NCBI GenBank assembly: GCA_964492485.1
Contig: CAZBKM010000002.1
Coordinates: forward strand, 124,001-188,000
Length of the DNA: 64,000 nucleotides
Source of the DNA: UBA5336 sp964492485
GTDB taxonomy: Bacteria > Pseudomonadota > Alphaproteobacteria > Caulobacterales > Hyphomonadaceae
Reading direction: 5' to 3'
Below the pieces are notes generated by a model. That model had not been told where the DNA came from and did not search any database. It worked only from the letters and a program-made list of their open reading frames with translations. Position 1 is the first letter of the stretch. Each line of letters begins with the position of its first letter. This document shows positions 26,325 through 35,494 of the stretch, piece by piece. The position numbers and the translations under genes were made by a program.

Positions 26325-27631
26325 CCGTTGGCCGCGCGCCTCTTGGCGCGGGGGTGGTTCTTGCCCGGTGCACCCTGCCGGGGTGAGGCGCCGCCGCCTC
26401 GGCGCCGGGCGCTACCCCCTCCGCCACCGCCCCCACGGGCGGGGCCCTTCGGCTTCTGCACGCGAAGGTTCGGATCGGGCGCCGGACGCACCAGGCTTTC
26501 ACAGCCATTCGGCGCCGCCATCAGGTCCAGAGCGACGCCCGTGGTCTTCTCGACCTCGCGGAGATAGTAGAGTTCGTCCTCACCCACGAAGGACACCGCC
26601 TGGCCTTCCCGTCCGGCGCGCGCCGTGCGGCCAATGCGGTGAACATACTGCTCCGCCGTTGTCGGCATGTCGTAATTGACCACATGGCTGATGCCGTCGA
26701 TGTCGATCCCGCGCGCGGCGATGTCGGTGGCCACCAGGACGTTGCAACGGCCGTCCTTGAACGCAGCCAGCGCCTTGACGCGCTGGGTCTGGGACTTGTT
26801 CCCGTGGATGGCCTGGGCCGAAACGCCCTTGGCCATCAGACCGCGCACGAGGCGGTCTGCACCATGCTTCGTCTTCGCGAAAACGAGTGTTCGATCCAGA
26901 TTGCCCTCTTCAAGAAGGGCGGCCAGCAGGCGCGGCTTGTCGCTGGACGCCATGTGCAGGACGCCCTGGCGAACCCGCTCGGCCGTCGTGCTCTGGGGCG
27001 TCACGGAGACGTGCACGGGATCGGTCAGGTACCGTCCCGCCAGGTCCCCGATGGCCGTCGGCATGGTGGCGGAGAACAGCAGGGTCTGTCGGGTTGCGGG
27101 TACCTGGGCGACGATCTTTCTCAGATCATGGATGAAGCCCATGTCCAGCATCTGGTCCGCCTCGTCGAGGATCAGCGTCTCGACCCGGCCGAGATCGAGC
27201 GCGCCCTGGCTCGTCAGGTCCAGCAGCCGGCCAGGCGTGGCCACCAGCACGTCGCAGCCGCGCTCCAGGCTGCGGATCTGGCCGCCGGTCTTCACGCCGC
27301 CGAACACGCTGCGAACCACGAAATCGGTGAATCGGGCATAGGCCTGGAAACTGTCCGCGATCTGGAGCGCCAGTTCCCGTGTGGGTGCAAGCACGAGAAC
27401 GCGGGTCGCGCGGTCGCGCCGCGGCAGGGGGGCCTCGAGCAGGCGATGGAGCGTTGGCAATGCAAAGGCGGCCGTCTTGCCGGTGCCCGTCTGGGCGATG
27501 CCGAGCAGATCACGCCCCGCCAGCAGGTCAGGAATGGCCTGGGCCTGGATCGGCGTAGGTGTCGCGTAGTCGAGACGGTCGAGGGCTTTCAGAACCTGCT
27601 TGTGCAGGCCGAGATCGGAAAACTGGGTCAA
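26321..27631 (-). CDS. DEAD-box ATP-dependent RNA helicase, RhlE-like
   Basis: The 436-residue enzyme has the Q motif (FSDLGLHKQVLKALDRLDY, PTPIQAQAIP), Walker A AQTGTGKT, PTRELA, TPGRLLD, DEAD as ILDEADQML, SAT, and the helicase C domain with VATDIAARGIDI and HRIGRTARAG. It unwinds structured RNA, for example in ribosome assembly or cold adaptation. The C-terminal tail is basic and Gly-rich (about residues 395-436, GPARGGGGGGGSARRRGGG), as in RhlE. TTG 27631 gives the usual N-terminus (M)TQFSDLGL; GTG 27673 would add 14 atypical residues and is the alternative. Its stop lies within repeat module A. Confidence 0.88.
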   Translation of the reverse strand: MTQFSDLGLHKQVLKALDRLDYATPTPIQAQAIPDLLAGRDLLGIAQTGTGKTAAFALPTLHRLLEAPLPRRDRATRVLVLAPTRELALQIADSFQAYARFTDFVVRSVFGGVKTGGQIRSLERGCDVLVATPGRLLDLTSQGALDLGRVETLILDEADQMLDMGFIHDLRKIVAQVPATRQTLLFSATMPTAIGDLAGRYLTDPVHVSVTPQSTTAERVRQGVLHMASSDKPRLLAALLEEGNLDRTLVFAKTKHGADRLVRGLMAKGVSAQAIHGNKSQTQRVKALAAFKDGRCNVLVATDIAARGIDIDGISHVVNYDMPTTAEQYVHRIGRTARAGREGQAVSFVGEDELYYLREVEKTTGVALDLMAAPNGCESLVRPAPDPNLRVQKPKGPARGGGGGGGSARRRGGGASPRQGAPGKNHPRAKRRAANG

Positions 27632-27977
27632 GGAAGATCTTTCATTGGGCGTCAGCGGCACGTCGAGGCACACGCCGACCCGCCCGATCGGTATCGGGCG
27701 TGAGGATGAAACGGCCTGCGTGAAAGAGGACGTTGGACGGTTCGCTGCCTGAAGGGGGAGGCTCCGAACGGACGAACCATCGCCCCACAGAGTTCACGCC
27801 ACCAGCCCCATGCGCGATCAACGCGCGTCGGACCTGCTCCCTTTCGGTCAGTTCTGTCGCCGCGTCAACGGTTTCTTGCACCGCACAACGGAAAAGGGGC
27901 GACCCTGGTTACAGGTGTCGCCCCTTGTACATTTGGTTGGCCATATCGGGACCGGTGTGGTCCCGGGCAGGACAACA
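27632..27977. other. Intergenic region between katG and the helicase gene, 346 bp
   Basis: Both neighbours run on the minus strand. The region holds the katG terminator (27892-27926) and, nearer the helicase, the presumed helicase promoter and leader. Cold-shock-type or other long leader structure was looked for by eye and not recognised. No coding sequence is supported. Confidence 0.5.
27892..27926 (-). terminator. Rho-independent terminator of katG
   Basis: On the minus strand, 52 nt after the katG stop, a 10-bp perfect stem AAGGGGCGAC / GTCGCCCCTT closes a 13-nt loop and runs into TTTT. It is the clearest intrinsic terminator in the window. Confidence 0.85.
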
Positions 27978-30161
27978 TTAGTGGCGTACGTCGAACCGGT
28001 CGGCGTCCATAACCTTCGTCCAGGCCGCCACGAAGTCCTTCACGCACTTCTCGGCATTGTCGTCCTGGGCATAGACTTCCGAATAGGCGCGCAGGATCGA
28101 GTTCGACCCGAACACCAGGTCCACCCGCGTGGCGGTCCACTTCACCGTCTCGCTCCGGCGGTCCCGGACCTCATAGGTGCCGTCGCCGATCGGATGCCAG
28201 CGATTGGCCATGTCGGTCAGGTTGNNNNNNNNNNCGAAGAAATCGTTCGTCAGCGCACCAGGCCGGTCGGTGAACACGCCATGCCGCGTGCCGCCATGAT
28301 TGGCGCCAATGGCCCTCATGCCGCCGACCAGGACCGTCATTTCCGGTGCGGTCAGACCCATGAGCTGCGTCCGGTCGAGAAGCAACTCTTCCGGCTTCAC
28401 CGCATAGTCCTGCTTCAGCCAGTTGCGATAGCCATCCGCCAGCGGCTCGAGCACGTCGAAGCTGTCTGCATCCGTCATCTCGTCGGTGGCATCGCCCCGA
28501 CCCGGAGTGAACGGCACCGTGATGTCGAAGCCGCCAGCCCTGGCCGCCTGTTCGACGCCCACATTGCCGGCCAGCACGATCGTATCGGCGAGCGAGGCGC
28601 CGAACTGCCTGGCCAGCGGTTCGAGCACCGACAGGACCTTCTGCAGACGCTGGGGCTCATTGCCCTCCCAATCCTTTTGCGGGGCAAGTCGGATGCGGGC
28701 GCCATTCGCGCCGCCGCGCATGTCGGAGCCGCGGAAGGTGCGCGCGCTGTCCCAGGCCGTTGCGACCATTTCCTTTACGGTCAGCCCCGACGCGGCGATC
28801 TTCGCCTTCAGCCCGCCAATGTCGTAATGGGTCGGGCCGGCAGGGATCGGATCCTGCCAGACAAGATCCTCCTCCGGCACTTCGGGTCCGACATAACGGG
28901 CCTTCGGACCCATGTCGCGGTGGGTCAGCTTGAACCAGGCGCGCGCGAACGTGTCCTGGAAGTAGGCCGGATCCGCGCGGAACTTCTCCATGTATTGGCG
29001 ATAGACCGGGTCAACCTTCATCGCCATGTCCGCATCGGTCATGATCGGGTTGCGGCGGATCGACGGATCGGACGCGTCGACGGGCTTCTTTTCCTCCGCG
29101 ATCTCGACCGGTTCCCACTGGTTCGCTCCGGCCGGGCTCTTGCGCAGCTCCCACTCATGGTCGAGCAGCATCTCGAAATAGCCCTGGTCGAACTTGGTCG
29201 GGTTCGTCGTCCAGGCCCCCTCTATGCCGGAGGTCACGGCCTGGCTGGCGAGGCCCTTCTGGTTCGGATTCATCCATCCGAAGCCCTGAGTCTCCACGTC
29301 GGCGGCTTCGGGATTCGGGCCCAGCGCAGACGCGTCGCCATTGCCATGGCACTTGCCGACCGTGTGACCACCAACGGTGAGCGCGGCGGTTTCCTCGTCG
29401 TTCATGGCCATCCGGGCAAAGGTCTCGCGCACCTGGTCCGCCGTCTTCTGCGGGTCGGGCTGGCCATTGACGCCTTCCGGATTGACGTAGATGAGCCCCA
29501 TCTGAACCGCCGCCAGGGGGTTCTCCATCGTCGACGGGTTGTAGACATCCTCGTAGCGCTCGTCGGACGGTGCCAGCCAGTCCTTTTCAGCCCCCCAGTA
29601 AATGTCCTTCTCGGGGTGCCAGATATCCTCGCGACCGAAGCTGAAGCCGAAGGTCTTCAGACCCATGGACTCGTAGGCCACGTTGCCGGCCAGGATCATG
29701 AGGTCTGCCCAGCTAACGGCGTTCCCGTACTTCTTCTTGATCGGCCAGAGCAGGCGGCGCGCCTTGTCGAGACTGGTATTGTCCGGCCAGGAGTTCAGCG
29801 GCGCAAAGCGAAGATTGCCGGTTCCGGCACCTCCGCGGCCATCGGCGAGGCGATAGGATCCCGCAGCATGCCAGGCCATGCGGATCATCAGGCCGCCATA
29901 GTGGCCGTAATCGGCCGGCCACCACTCCTGGCTGTCGGTCATCAAGGCATGAAGATCGGCCTTCAGCACCGCAACGTCCAGGGACTTCAGCGCCTCGCGA
30001 TAGTCGAACGCCTCGCCCATCGGGTTGGGCTTCTTGTCGTGCTGGTGAAGGATGTCGAGGTTCAGCGATTCAGGCCACCAATCCATCACCGACGTGCCCA
30101 GATGGGTATTTCCGCCGTGCATGACCGGGCACTTGCCGACCGGTGCGTCTGTTCCGTCCAT
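27978..30161 (-). CDS. katG: Catalase-peroxidase KatG (contains a sequencing gap)
   Basis: The haem enzyme of about 724 residues dismutates H2O2 and has peroxidase activity. The distal site MIRMAWHAAG (Arg, Trp, His at about 93-97), the Tyr in GLIYVNPEGVNG (about 224) and Met in FARMAMNDEE (about 250) can form the Met-Tyr-Trp adduct needed for catalase activity, and VGGHTVGK (about 264) carries the proximal His. The C-terminal haem-less repeat domain is present. The start has GAGG 8 nt upstream. A run of ten N at 28225-28234 interrupts codons near NDFF; the frame is kept on both sides, so the gene is almost surely intact. An OxyR-type half site lies 95-109 bp upstream, and an intrinsic terminator follows. 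Confidence 0.95.
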   Translation of the reverse strand: MDGTDAPVGKCPVMHGGNTHLGTSVMDWWPESLNLDILHQHDKKPNPMGEAFDYREALKSLDVAVLKADLHALMTDSQEWWPADYGHYGGLMIRMAWHAAGSYRLADGRGGAGTGNLRFAPLNSWPDNTSLDKARRLLWPIKKKYGNAVSWADLMILAGNVAYESMGLKTFGFSFGREDIWHPEKDIYWGAEKDWLAPSDERYEDVYNPSTMENPLAAVQMGLIYVNPEGVNGQPDPQKTADQVRETFARMAMNDEETAALTVGGHTVGKCHGNGDASALGPNPEAADVETQGFGWMNPNQKGLASQAVTSGIEGAWTTNPTKFDQGYFEMLLDHEWELRKSPAGANQWEPVEIAEEKKPVDASDPSIRRNPIMTDADMAMKVDPVYRQYMEKFRADPAYFQDTFARAWFKLTHRDMGPKARYVGPEVPEEDLVWQDPIPAGPTHYDIGGLKAKIAASGLTVKEMVATAWDSARTFRGSDMRGGANGARIRLAPQKDWEGNEPQRLQKVLSVLEPLARQFGASLADTIVLAGNVGVEQAARAGGFDITVPFTPGRGDATDEMTDADSFDVLEPLADGYRNWLKQDYAVKPEELLLDRTQLMGLTAPEMTVLVGGMRAIGANHGGTRHGVFTDRPGALTNDFFXXXXNLTDMANRWHPIGDGTYEVRDRRSETVKWTATRVDLVFGSNSILRAYSEVYAQDDNAEKCVKDFVAAWTKVMDADRFDVRH
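28225..28234. other. Assembly gap (10 N) inside katG
   Basis: Ten unknown bases. On the minus strand the context reads TTC TTC G(gap)C AAC CTG. KatG proteins have NDFFVNL here, so a single missing base (T, giving GTC for Val) would restore the family sequence; the ten N are then a placeholder rather than a true length. Confidence 0.8.
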
Positions 30162-30255
30162 GATCAGTCCCTCTCTCTTGATGCATTTCCTCTACTGTCA
30201 CGGACGCTACCGACGCGTGAGATATTGATCCAATAGATTCTTCATCAAATCTGAT

Positions 30256-30270
30256 ATAGAATACGTCTAT
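30256..30270. promoter_or_regulatory. OxyR-type ATAG-N7-CTAT element upstream of katG
   Basis: ATAGAATACGTCTAT matches the OxyR half-operator pattern ATAG-N7-CTAT exactly; a second, weaker ATAG occurs about 24 bp away at 30233. It lies 95-109 bp before the katG start in an AT-rich stretch, a typical activator position. OxyR itself is not identified in the window. Confidence 0.5.
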
Positions 30271-30273
30271 AAT

Positions 30274-31104
30274 TCAGACCTCGGGTCCGTCGAAGGCCGC
30301 TTCACGCAGGGCGGGAATTCGCCGGCGCGCGTCAGCGACAGCGGCGAGGTCGAGATCGGCGACGATGAGGCCGGGCTGGTCATGGTCGGCCTCGGCGAGA
30401 ATGTCGCCCCACGGACCGAGGATCAGCGAATGACCGAAGGTCTCGCGCCCGTCCTCGTGGCGCCCGCCCTGAGCGGGGGCCAGAACAAACGCGCCGGTCT
30501 CGATCGCGCGGGCCCGCAGCAGCGTGTGCCAGTGAGCCGCCCCGGTGACCCGCGTGAAAGCCGCAGGACAGGTCAGGATATCCGCACCCGCCTGGGCAAG
30601 ACGGCGATAGAGGCCGGGGAACCTGAGGTCGAAACAGATCGTGAGGCCGATGCGGGCGAGCGGTGTCTGCGCCAGCACTGCGCGCGTTCCCGGCCGGTAG
30701 GCCCGCGATTCCCGATAGGTCTGCCCGTCGGCGACATCCACGTCGAACATGTGGATCTTGTCATAGCGGGCCGCCACCGTGCCGTCTGGCGCGAGCAGGA
30801 AGCTGCGATTGGCCGCGCGGGGCTCTGTTTCCAGTGCGATGGCGAGAGAGCCGATGAGCAGCCAGATCCCGAGGTCGCCAGCCAGGTCGCGAAAGGCGGC
30901 GAGGGCCGCGTCCTCCGGCTCGTATCGCAGCTTGGCCGCCATCTGGCCTGGACGGATATCGAGGCAGCCGGTCATCTCGGGCGTCACGACAAGCTCCGCG
31001 CCCTGGGCCGCTGCCTCGCGGATCAGCGCCGACGCCGCCTCCACATTCGGCGCAATCTCGACGCCGGACCGCATCTGGATACAGGCTGCACGCACGCTGG
31101 GCAT
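30274..31104 (-). CDS. Carbon-nitrogen hydrolase, Nit1 (deaminated glutathione amidase)-like
   Basis: The 276-residue cytosolic enzyme has the nitrilase triad: Glu in VVTPEMTGCL (about 43), Lys in RYDKIHMFDVDV (about 114) and Cys in LTICFDLRFPGLYRRLA (about 157). The YDKIHMFDVDV and YRESRAYRPG segments are typical of the Nit branch, whose characterised members hydrolyse deaminated glutathione as metabolite repair. ATG 31104 is chosen because MPSVRAACIQM fits the family start and GAGGA lies 11 nt upstream; ATG 31122 is the alternative. It precedes katG on the same strand with 112 bp between. Confidence 0.85.
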   Translation of the reverse strand: MPSVRAACIQMRSGVEIAPNVEAASALIREAAAQGAELVVTPEMTGCLDIRPGQMAAKLRYEPEDAALAAFRDLAGDLGIWLLIGSLAIALETEPRAANRSFLLAPDGTVAARYDKIHMFDVDVADGQTYRESRAYRPGTRAVLAQTPLARIGLTICFDLRFPGLYRRLAQAGADILTCPAAFTRVTGAAHWHTLLRARAIETGAFVLAPAQGGRHEDGRETFGHSLILGPWGDILAEADHDQPGLIVADLDLAAVADARRRIPALREAAFDGPEV

Positions 31105-31231
31105 GCTTCGATGCGTCCTCATTCTTGCCGGTCCCCAATGTGGACAGCGGCCAAGCCGGGCAAGCCACGCCCGGCGCACCCTTCGCGCACTCAATCAGAG
31201 CCGGCCAGGATGCGCCAGGGTGTTGTGTTGG

Positions 31232-31280
31232 GGGATCCTCTGGACGCGAACCCGGTTCCGCTTTGCCTGGAAGGACCCTA
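31232..31280. repeat. Diverged module A repeat at the amidohydrolase stop
   Basis: Read on the minus strand from the TAG stop of the amidohydrolase, the sequence aligns to module A (GCGGAACCGGGTTCGCGTC in the centre), but the outer arms are changed on both sides to GGGTCCTT and GAGGATCC, so most of the stem is kept despite the sequence change. Confidence 0.55.
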
Positions 31281-32570
31281 ATTGCCCGCCAGCCTGTTCA
31301 CGTAAACCACGCCTTCCTTCATCACGAAATCGACGGTCTCCAATGCCGACACGTCCTCCAGCGGGTTTGCGGAGACGGCGATGAGATCCGCGAACTTGCC
31401 GACCTCGATGGAGCCGATATCGTCCTCAAGACCGAAGAGTTCGGCATTGCGCAAGGTTGCGGTGCGGATCGCCTCCAGGGGCGTCAGCCCCCAATCGACG
31501 AGATAGGACAATTGCCGCGCATTCGTGCCGTGAGGATAGACCCCGGCATCGGTCCCGTAGGCCACCTTCACGCCGGCCTCCACGGCCCGCTGGAAACTCT
31601 CGCGCTGGCGCTGGCCGACGATCCGCTCCTTGGCGAGGCTCTCCGGCAGAATGCCCGCAGCCTCGCCCTCGGAGAGAATGTAGTCGGAGACATAGATGTC
31701 CATGGACAGGAAGGTGCCCTTCTCCTTGGCCAGAGCCAGCCCCTCATCATTGATCAGGCTGGCATGTTCCACGGAGTCCACACCGGCGCGGATGGCCGTG
31801 TTGATGCCCTGGGTCCCGTGGGCATGGACCGCCACCCTGAGACCGAGCAGATGAGCCTCGTCGACCAGCGCGGCCATTTCCTCATAGGTGAATTGCTGGG
31901 CGCCGATCCGGGTGCCTTTCGACAGGACGCCACCGGTCCCGCAGAACTTGATGACGTCGGCTCCATATTTGACGTTCTGGCGGACCTTTTCGCGCACGGC
32001 CCAGGGACCATCGGCCACGCCGTCGGAGCGGTCATTGTACTCGAACGGCAGGAGATTGGAGTCGCAGTGCCCCCCGGTGATCCCGATGGACGGCCCCGAG
32101 ACCAGCATCCGCGGTCCCGGTACCGTACCGTTTGCAATGGCGTCGCGCAGGGCGACGTCGGCATAGCCGCGCGCGCCCACATTGCGCACGGTGGTGAACC
32201 CGGCCTCCAGCGTCTTCCGGGCGTTGGCCACGCCGGTGATCGCCGAGGCGGGGAGACTGACGGCGAGCCGGCGGTAGCCGTGTATCCTGGCGTCACTCGT
32301 CAGGTGCACATGGCTGTCTGACAGGCCGGGCAGCAGATAGGCTCCACCCAGGTTCACGGTCTCGACCTCACCCGTCAACGCACTGCGCACATCGCGGCCG
32401 ATGGCGGCGATCCTGCCATCCACGACCGCCACGTCCGCCGCCTCGAAGCGACCCGTCTCGAGATCGAGCACCTCTGCGCCGGTGATCCGGACGGATTGGG
32501 CGAAGCCCGGCAGAAGGGACATGATCAGGGTCGACGCAAGCATGAGGACGGCAAGGCGCAAAATCGGCAT
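31278..32570 (-). CDS. Secreted metal-dependent amidohydrolase (imidazolonepropionase-like)
   Basis: The 430-residue precursor has a signal peptide (MPILRLAVLMLASTLIMSLL, cleavage near GFAQS) and the amidohydrolase fold: metal site DSHVHL (about 86), the Lys ligand region DVIKFCGTGG (about 208), His in VAVHAHGTQG and SVEHASLIND, and the catalytic Asp in AYGTDAGVYPHGT (about 339). This matches the Zn-dependent Xaa-Arg/Xaa-Lys dipeptidase-like group, many of which are periplasmic. The physiological substrate is unknown; a peptide or N-acyl compound is likely. It lies upstream of the Nit1-like gene on the same strand, separated by a repeat. Confidence 0.85.
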   Translation of the reverse strand: MPILRLAVLMLASTLIMSLLPGFAQSVRITGAEVLDLETGRFEAADVAVVDGRIAAIGRDVRSALTGEVETVNLGGAYLLPGLSDSHVHLTSDARIHGYRRLAVSLPASAITGVANARKTLEAGFTTVRNVGARGYADVALRDAIANGTVPGPRMLVSGPSIGITGGHCDSNLLPFEYNDRSDGVADGPWAVREKVRQNVKYGADVIKFCGTGGVLSKGTRIGAQQFTYEEMAALVDEAHLLGLRVAVHAHGTQGINTAIRAGVDSVEHASLINDEGLALAKEKGTFLSMDIYVSDYILSEGEAAGILPESLAKERIVGQRQRESFQRAVEAGVKVAYGTDAGVYPHGTNARQLSYLVDWGLTPLEAIRTATLRNAELFGLEDDIGSIEVGKFADLIAVSANPLEDVSALETVDFVMKEGVVYVNRLAGN

Positions 32571-32788
32571 GGGAACACTCCAGCAGGGTTTCGGCCCACC
32601 CTATCGTGCTGGCGCGAGATGGGAAGCACCTGCACGGTTGCCGCACACCGCCTTGCGGGCGCTCCTGGGCGAGTTGTGGGCAATCGCGGACAGCCGTGAG
32701 GAAAGACGCGGCAGGGCTGGCCCGGCCTGGACCTTGGCGCGGTCCGCATGGGTCAGGCTGCCGTCGCGCCCTCGTGCGGTACTGCCGG

Positions 32789-34042
32789 TCAGGACGGCTC
32801 CCCGCCGGGCGGGCCAGCGTCTTCCTGAGGATAGACGATGGTCGTCGGGCTCTTCGGAGCCGGCACGAACGGCATCTTGTCGTCGGAGGGCACAGCCGCA
32901 CGGATCCGCATTCGGGCGAGGCTGAACAGGCAGAGGCCCAGATAAACGGCCGCAATGTAGGCGAACAGCGCCGGTGCGCCCAGCGCCGCCATGGCCACCG
33001 CACCGAGGGTCGCGCCCCCGACGGCACCCAGTCCATGCAGGAGGAGGAGGCCGCCACTGGTGGAGACCGCTTCGCCGGGCGGCGAGAAATCGTTAGCGTG
33101 CGCCGCCGACAGGCCAAACACCGGGATGACGGCGGCGCCGAACAGGCCGGAAAGCAACAGCAGCGCGCTTTCCGAACGGGCGCCGAAAAGCGCGATCGCC
33201 ACGGCCGCGCCAGCGCCCAGAGCTGCGCTGGCCACGATCACCGCGCGTCGGTCGACGCGGTCCGATAGCCAGCCAAGCGGAAACTGCGCCAGGCCGGCGC
33301 CCACGATCGCGCTGGTCATGAAGGCGGCGATCAGGCCGGCGCCGAACCCCTGGTCCAGCACGAAGACAGGCGCCATCCCCCAGAAGGCGGCGTTCGCCAG
33401 GCCGGTCGAGAAGGCGCCGACCGCACCGACCGGCGAGACCCGGTAGAGCTTGCCGAGGTCCAGGCGGGCCGATTGCAGGGGCGCAGGCGCCACGGAGCGG
33501 GTCAGCGCGACCGGCACGAGAGCCAGTGAGATCAGGATCGAAACCAGGGCAAACAACTGGAAGCCAAGCGGACTCGCCACGGCCAGCAGCGCATTGCCGA
33601 TCGCCACGGCCGCAAGGTCGACCGACCGGTAGATCGACAGCACGCGCCCACGGTTCGCATTCGTCGCCCGTTCGTTGATCCAGCTTTCCAGAACCATGGC
33701 GAGACCGGCGAAGCTGAACCCCGTCACGGCCCGCAAGAGGGCCCAGACGGTGACATCGACCAGCAGCGCATGGGCCAGGGCACTGGACGACGCGATCGAG
33801 GCAAGGGCCACAAAGGTCCGGATATGGCCCACCGACAGGATCAGGGCGGGCACGATGCGGCACCCGGCGATGAAACCCGCGAAGTAAGCCGACATCAGGA
33901 TGCCGATCGTCGCGGTCGGAAACGTCTCGAGGTCGGCCCGAACGGAGAGCAACGTCCCCTGAAGCCCGTTCCCGGCGTACAGGATGGCCGTGGCCAGCAG
34001 CAGTGCCGCAACCGCTGCCAGCGCCCTAAACAAGGCTGTCAT
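32789..34042 (-). CDS. MFS transporter, YcaD-like
   Basis: The 417-residue inner-membrane carrier has 12 predicted helices. The stretch LLRAVTGFSFAGLAMVLESWINE followed by GRVLSIYRSVDLAAVAIG in the first half and LAQFPLGWLSDRVDRRAVIV in the second are typical of the YcaD/UMF-type MFS subgroup, whose substrates are mostly unknown. ATG 34042 is chosen because the 21 residues before it are polar and uncharacteristic; the ribosome site is poor for either start. The C-terminal tail of about 30 residues (PAPKSPTTIVYPQEDAG) is cytoplasmic. It is a single gene between the amidohydrolase and the glutathione transferase, all on the minus strand. Confidence 0.85.
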   Translation of the reverse strand: MTALFRALAAVAALLLATAILYAGNGLQGTLLSVRADLETFPTATIGILMSAYFAGFIAGCRIVPALILSVGHIRTFVALASIASSSALAHALLVDVTVWALLRAVTGFSFAGLAMVLESWINERATNANRGRVLSIYRSVDLAAVAIGNALLAVASPLGFQLFALVSILISLALVPVALTRSVAPAPLQSARLDLGKLYRVSPVGAVGAFSTGLANAAFWGMAPVFVLDQGFGAGLIAAFMTSAIVGAGLAQFPLGWLSDRVDRRAVIVASAALGAGAAVAIALFGARSESALLLLSGLFGAAVIPVFGLSAAHANDFSPPGEAVSTSGGLLLLHGLGAVGGATLGAVAMAALGAPALFAYIAAVYLGLCLFSLARMRIRAAVPSDDKMPFVPAPKSPTTIVYPQEDAGPPGGEPS

Positions 34043-34197
34043 CCTGGCGGCGGGTCCGTTTCGCAAGCGTCTGCACTGTCCGTCCCCCCGGTGGTCCGGC
34101 GACACGGCGCGACCATCGCTGCCGCTCGCGGGGCCAACCTCCGTCTAGCGCGCCGCGACCGCGGGTGAAAAGGGGCGAGACGTTTGCGCCGCCGGGT

Positions 34198-35181
34198 TCA
34201 CCGGATGGCGGGCGCGCCAGTCTGCGATGCGGTCGGAAAGTCGATGTCGGGGCCCACCGGCACGATCCCGCTGGGATTTATACTGCGGTGCGAGCCGTAA
34301 TAATGTCCCTTGATATGGTCCATATGCGTGGTGCCCCCCACTTCGGGCATCGCCGCCATGCGATGCAGATAGGCCGACAGGTTGGGATAGTCGGCGATGC
34401 GGCGCCGGTTGCACTTGAAATGGCTGTAATACACGGCGTCGAACCGCAGCAACGTGGTCACAAGGCGGATGTCGGCCTCGGTCAGCCGGTCGCCGACAAG
34501 CCAGGTCTGGCCCTCCAGACGGGCCTCCAGCCAGTCGAGCGTGTCGAACAGGGGCTGCACCTCGCTCTCGTAGGCCTCCTGGCTCTCGGCGAAGCCCGCC
34601 TTGTAAACCCCATTGTTGAGCGTGTGATAGACGCGGTCGTTCACCCGATCGATTTCGTCGCGGAGCGCGTGCGGATAGGTATCGAGCGGCTTTGCGCCCA
34701 ATCGGTCCCAGGCGGCGGTCAGCATTCGGAGAAGATCTGCAGACTCGTTACTGACGATCCGCTGTTCCACCTTGTCCCAAAGCACCGGCACGGTGGCCTT
34801 GCCGTTCACCTTCGGATCCGAGCGCTGGTAGATCTGGTGCAGGTAGTCATGTCCCATGGGATCGGGAATGACGCCGGGACCTGGTTCGAAGGTCCACCCC
34901 TTGTCGCGCATCAGCCAGTTCACCACCGACAGGGGCAGCATGTCCTCCAGACCCTTCAATGCCCGCAGGATCAGGACGCGGTGGGCCCATGGGCACGCAA
35001 AGGACACATAAAGATGGAACCGACCCGGTTCCGCCGGCACCGCCCGCTGGCCCTCGGGACCCGGACGGCCATCGGCGGTGACCCAGTCGCGAAAGGCCGA
35101 TGGAAGTCTTTCGTAACGTCCGTCGGCATCGGCAAAGTGTTCCGCCGAATGCCAGACGCCGTCGACCAGGGTGCCGCCCAT
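34198..35181 (-). CDS. Glutathionyl-hydroquinone reductase-like xi-class glutathione S-transferase
   Basis: The 327-residue cytosolic enzyme has the xi-class active site SFACPWAHRVLILRALKGL (catalytic Cys near residue 62), then DYLHQIYQRSDPKVNGKATVPVLWD, VSNESADLLRML and the C-terminal helical domain with TEADIRLVTTLLRFDAVYY and HFKCN. Such enzymes reduce glutathionyl-hydroquinones, recycling quinone conjugates formed in aromatic degradation or oxidative stress. ATG 35181 has GAGAGG just upstream; longer frames up to 35541 lack support. Divergent from an MFS carrier gene. Confidence 0.92.
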   Translation of the reverse strand: MGGTLVDGVWHSAEHFADADGRYERLPSAFRDWVTADGRPGPEGQRAVPAEPGRFHLYVSFACPWAHRVLILRALKGLEDMLPLSVVNWLMRDKGWTFEPGPGVIPDPMGHDYLHQIYQRSDPKVNGKATVPVLWDKVEQRIVSNESADLLRMLTAAWDRLGAKPLDTYPHALRDEIDRVNDRVYHTLNNGVYKAGFAESQEAYESEVQPLFDTLDWLEARLEGQTWLVGDRLTEADIRLVTTLLRFDAVYYSHFKCNRRRIADYPNLSAYLHRMAAMPEVGGTTHMDHIKGHYYGSHRSINPSGIVPVGPDIDFPTASQTGAPAIR

Positions 35182-35494
35182 TGTGCCTCTCCTCTCCTCG
35201 TCTTGCCCGCCAGACGTAAACGGACCGGCCGGCCAGGACCACCGGCGCATCGGAAAGGCGCCTTTGCCGGTCGGGAAACGACGGATCGACCGGGCGCGAC
35301 CACGCCCGCGCCACAGGACGAGCGGCGCGACCAGCGCGTCCCTGGTCCTGGCGCAGCCCGACCAGGCATCATGATAGGAAAAACCGATCAGGCACCATGG
35401 AATTGCCGATTGGACCTCGTTTGAAGCCGCACGCTTTAGTCGCAGGCTTGAGAGACGTGACTGCAGGTCTGTACCGCCGTCTGGGAGGAAGCGG
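35182..35494. other. Divergent intergenic region, 313 bp
   Basis: It separates the glutathionyl-hydroquinone reductase-like gene and the spinster-like MFS gene and must hold both promoters. Apart from a slightly AT-rich patch at about 35368-35412, no repeat, operator-like palindrome or small gene stood out. Confidence 0.5.

Noticed and set aside
27810..30236. Long plus-strand open frame of about 800 codons
   Set aside because: It is the antisense shadow of katG, crosses the N gap, and has no ribosome site or domain; GC-rich codon bias opens the opposite frame.
31232..31280. Intrinsic terminator after the amidohydrolase
   Set aside because: A stem exists, but it is better explained as a diverged repeat module; no U-tract follows.
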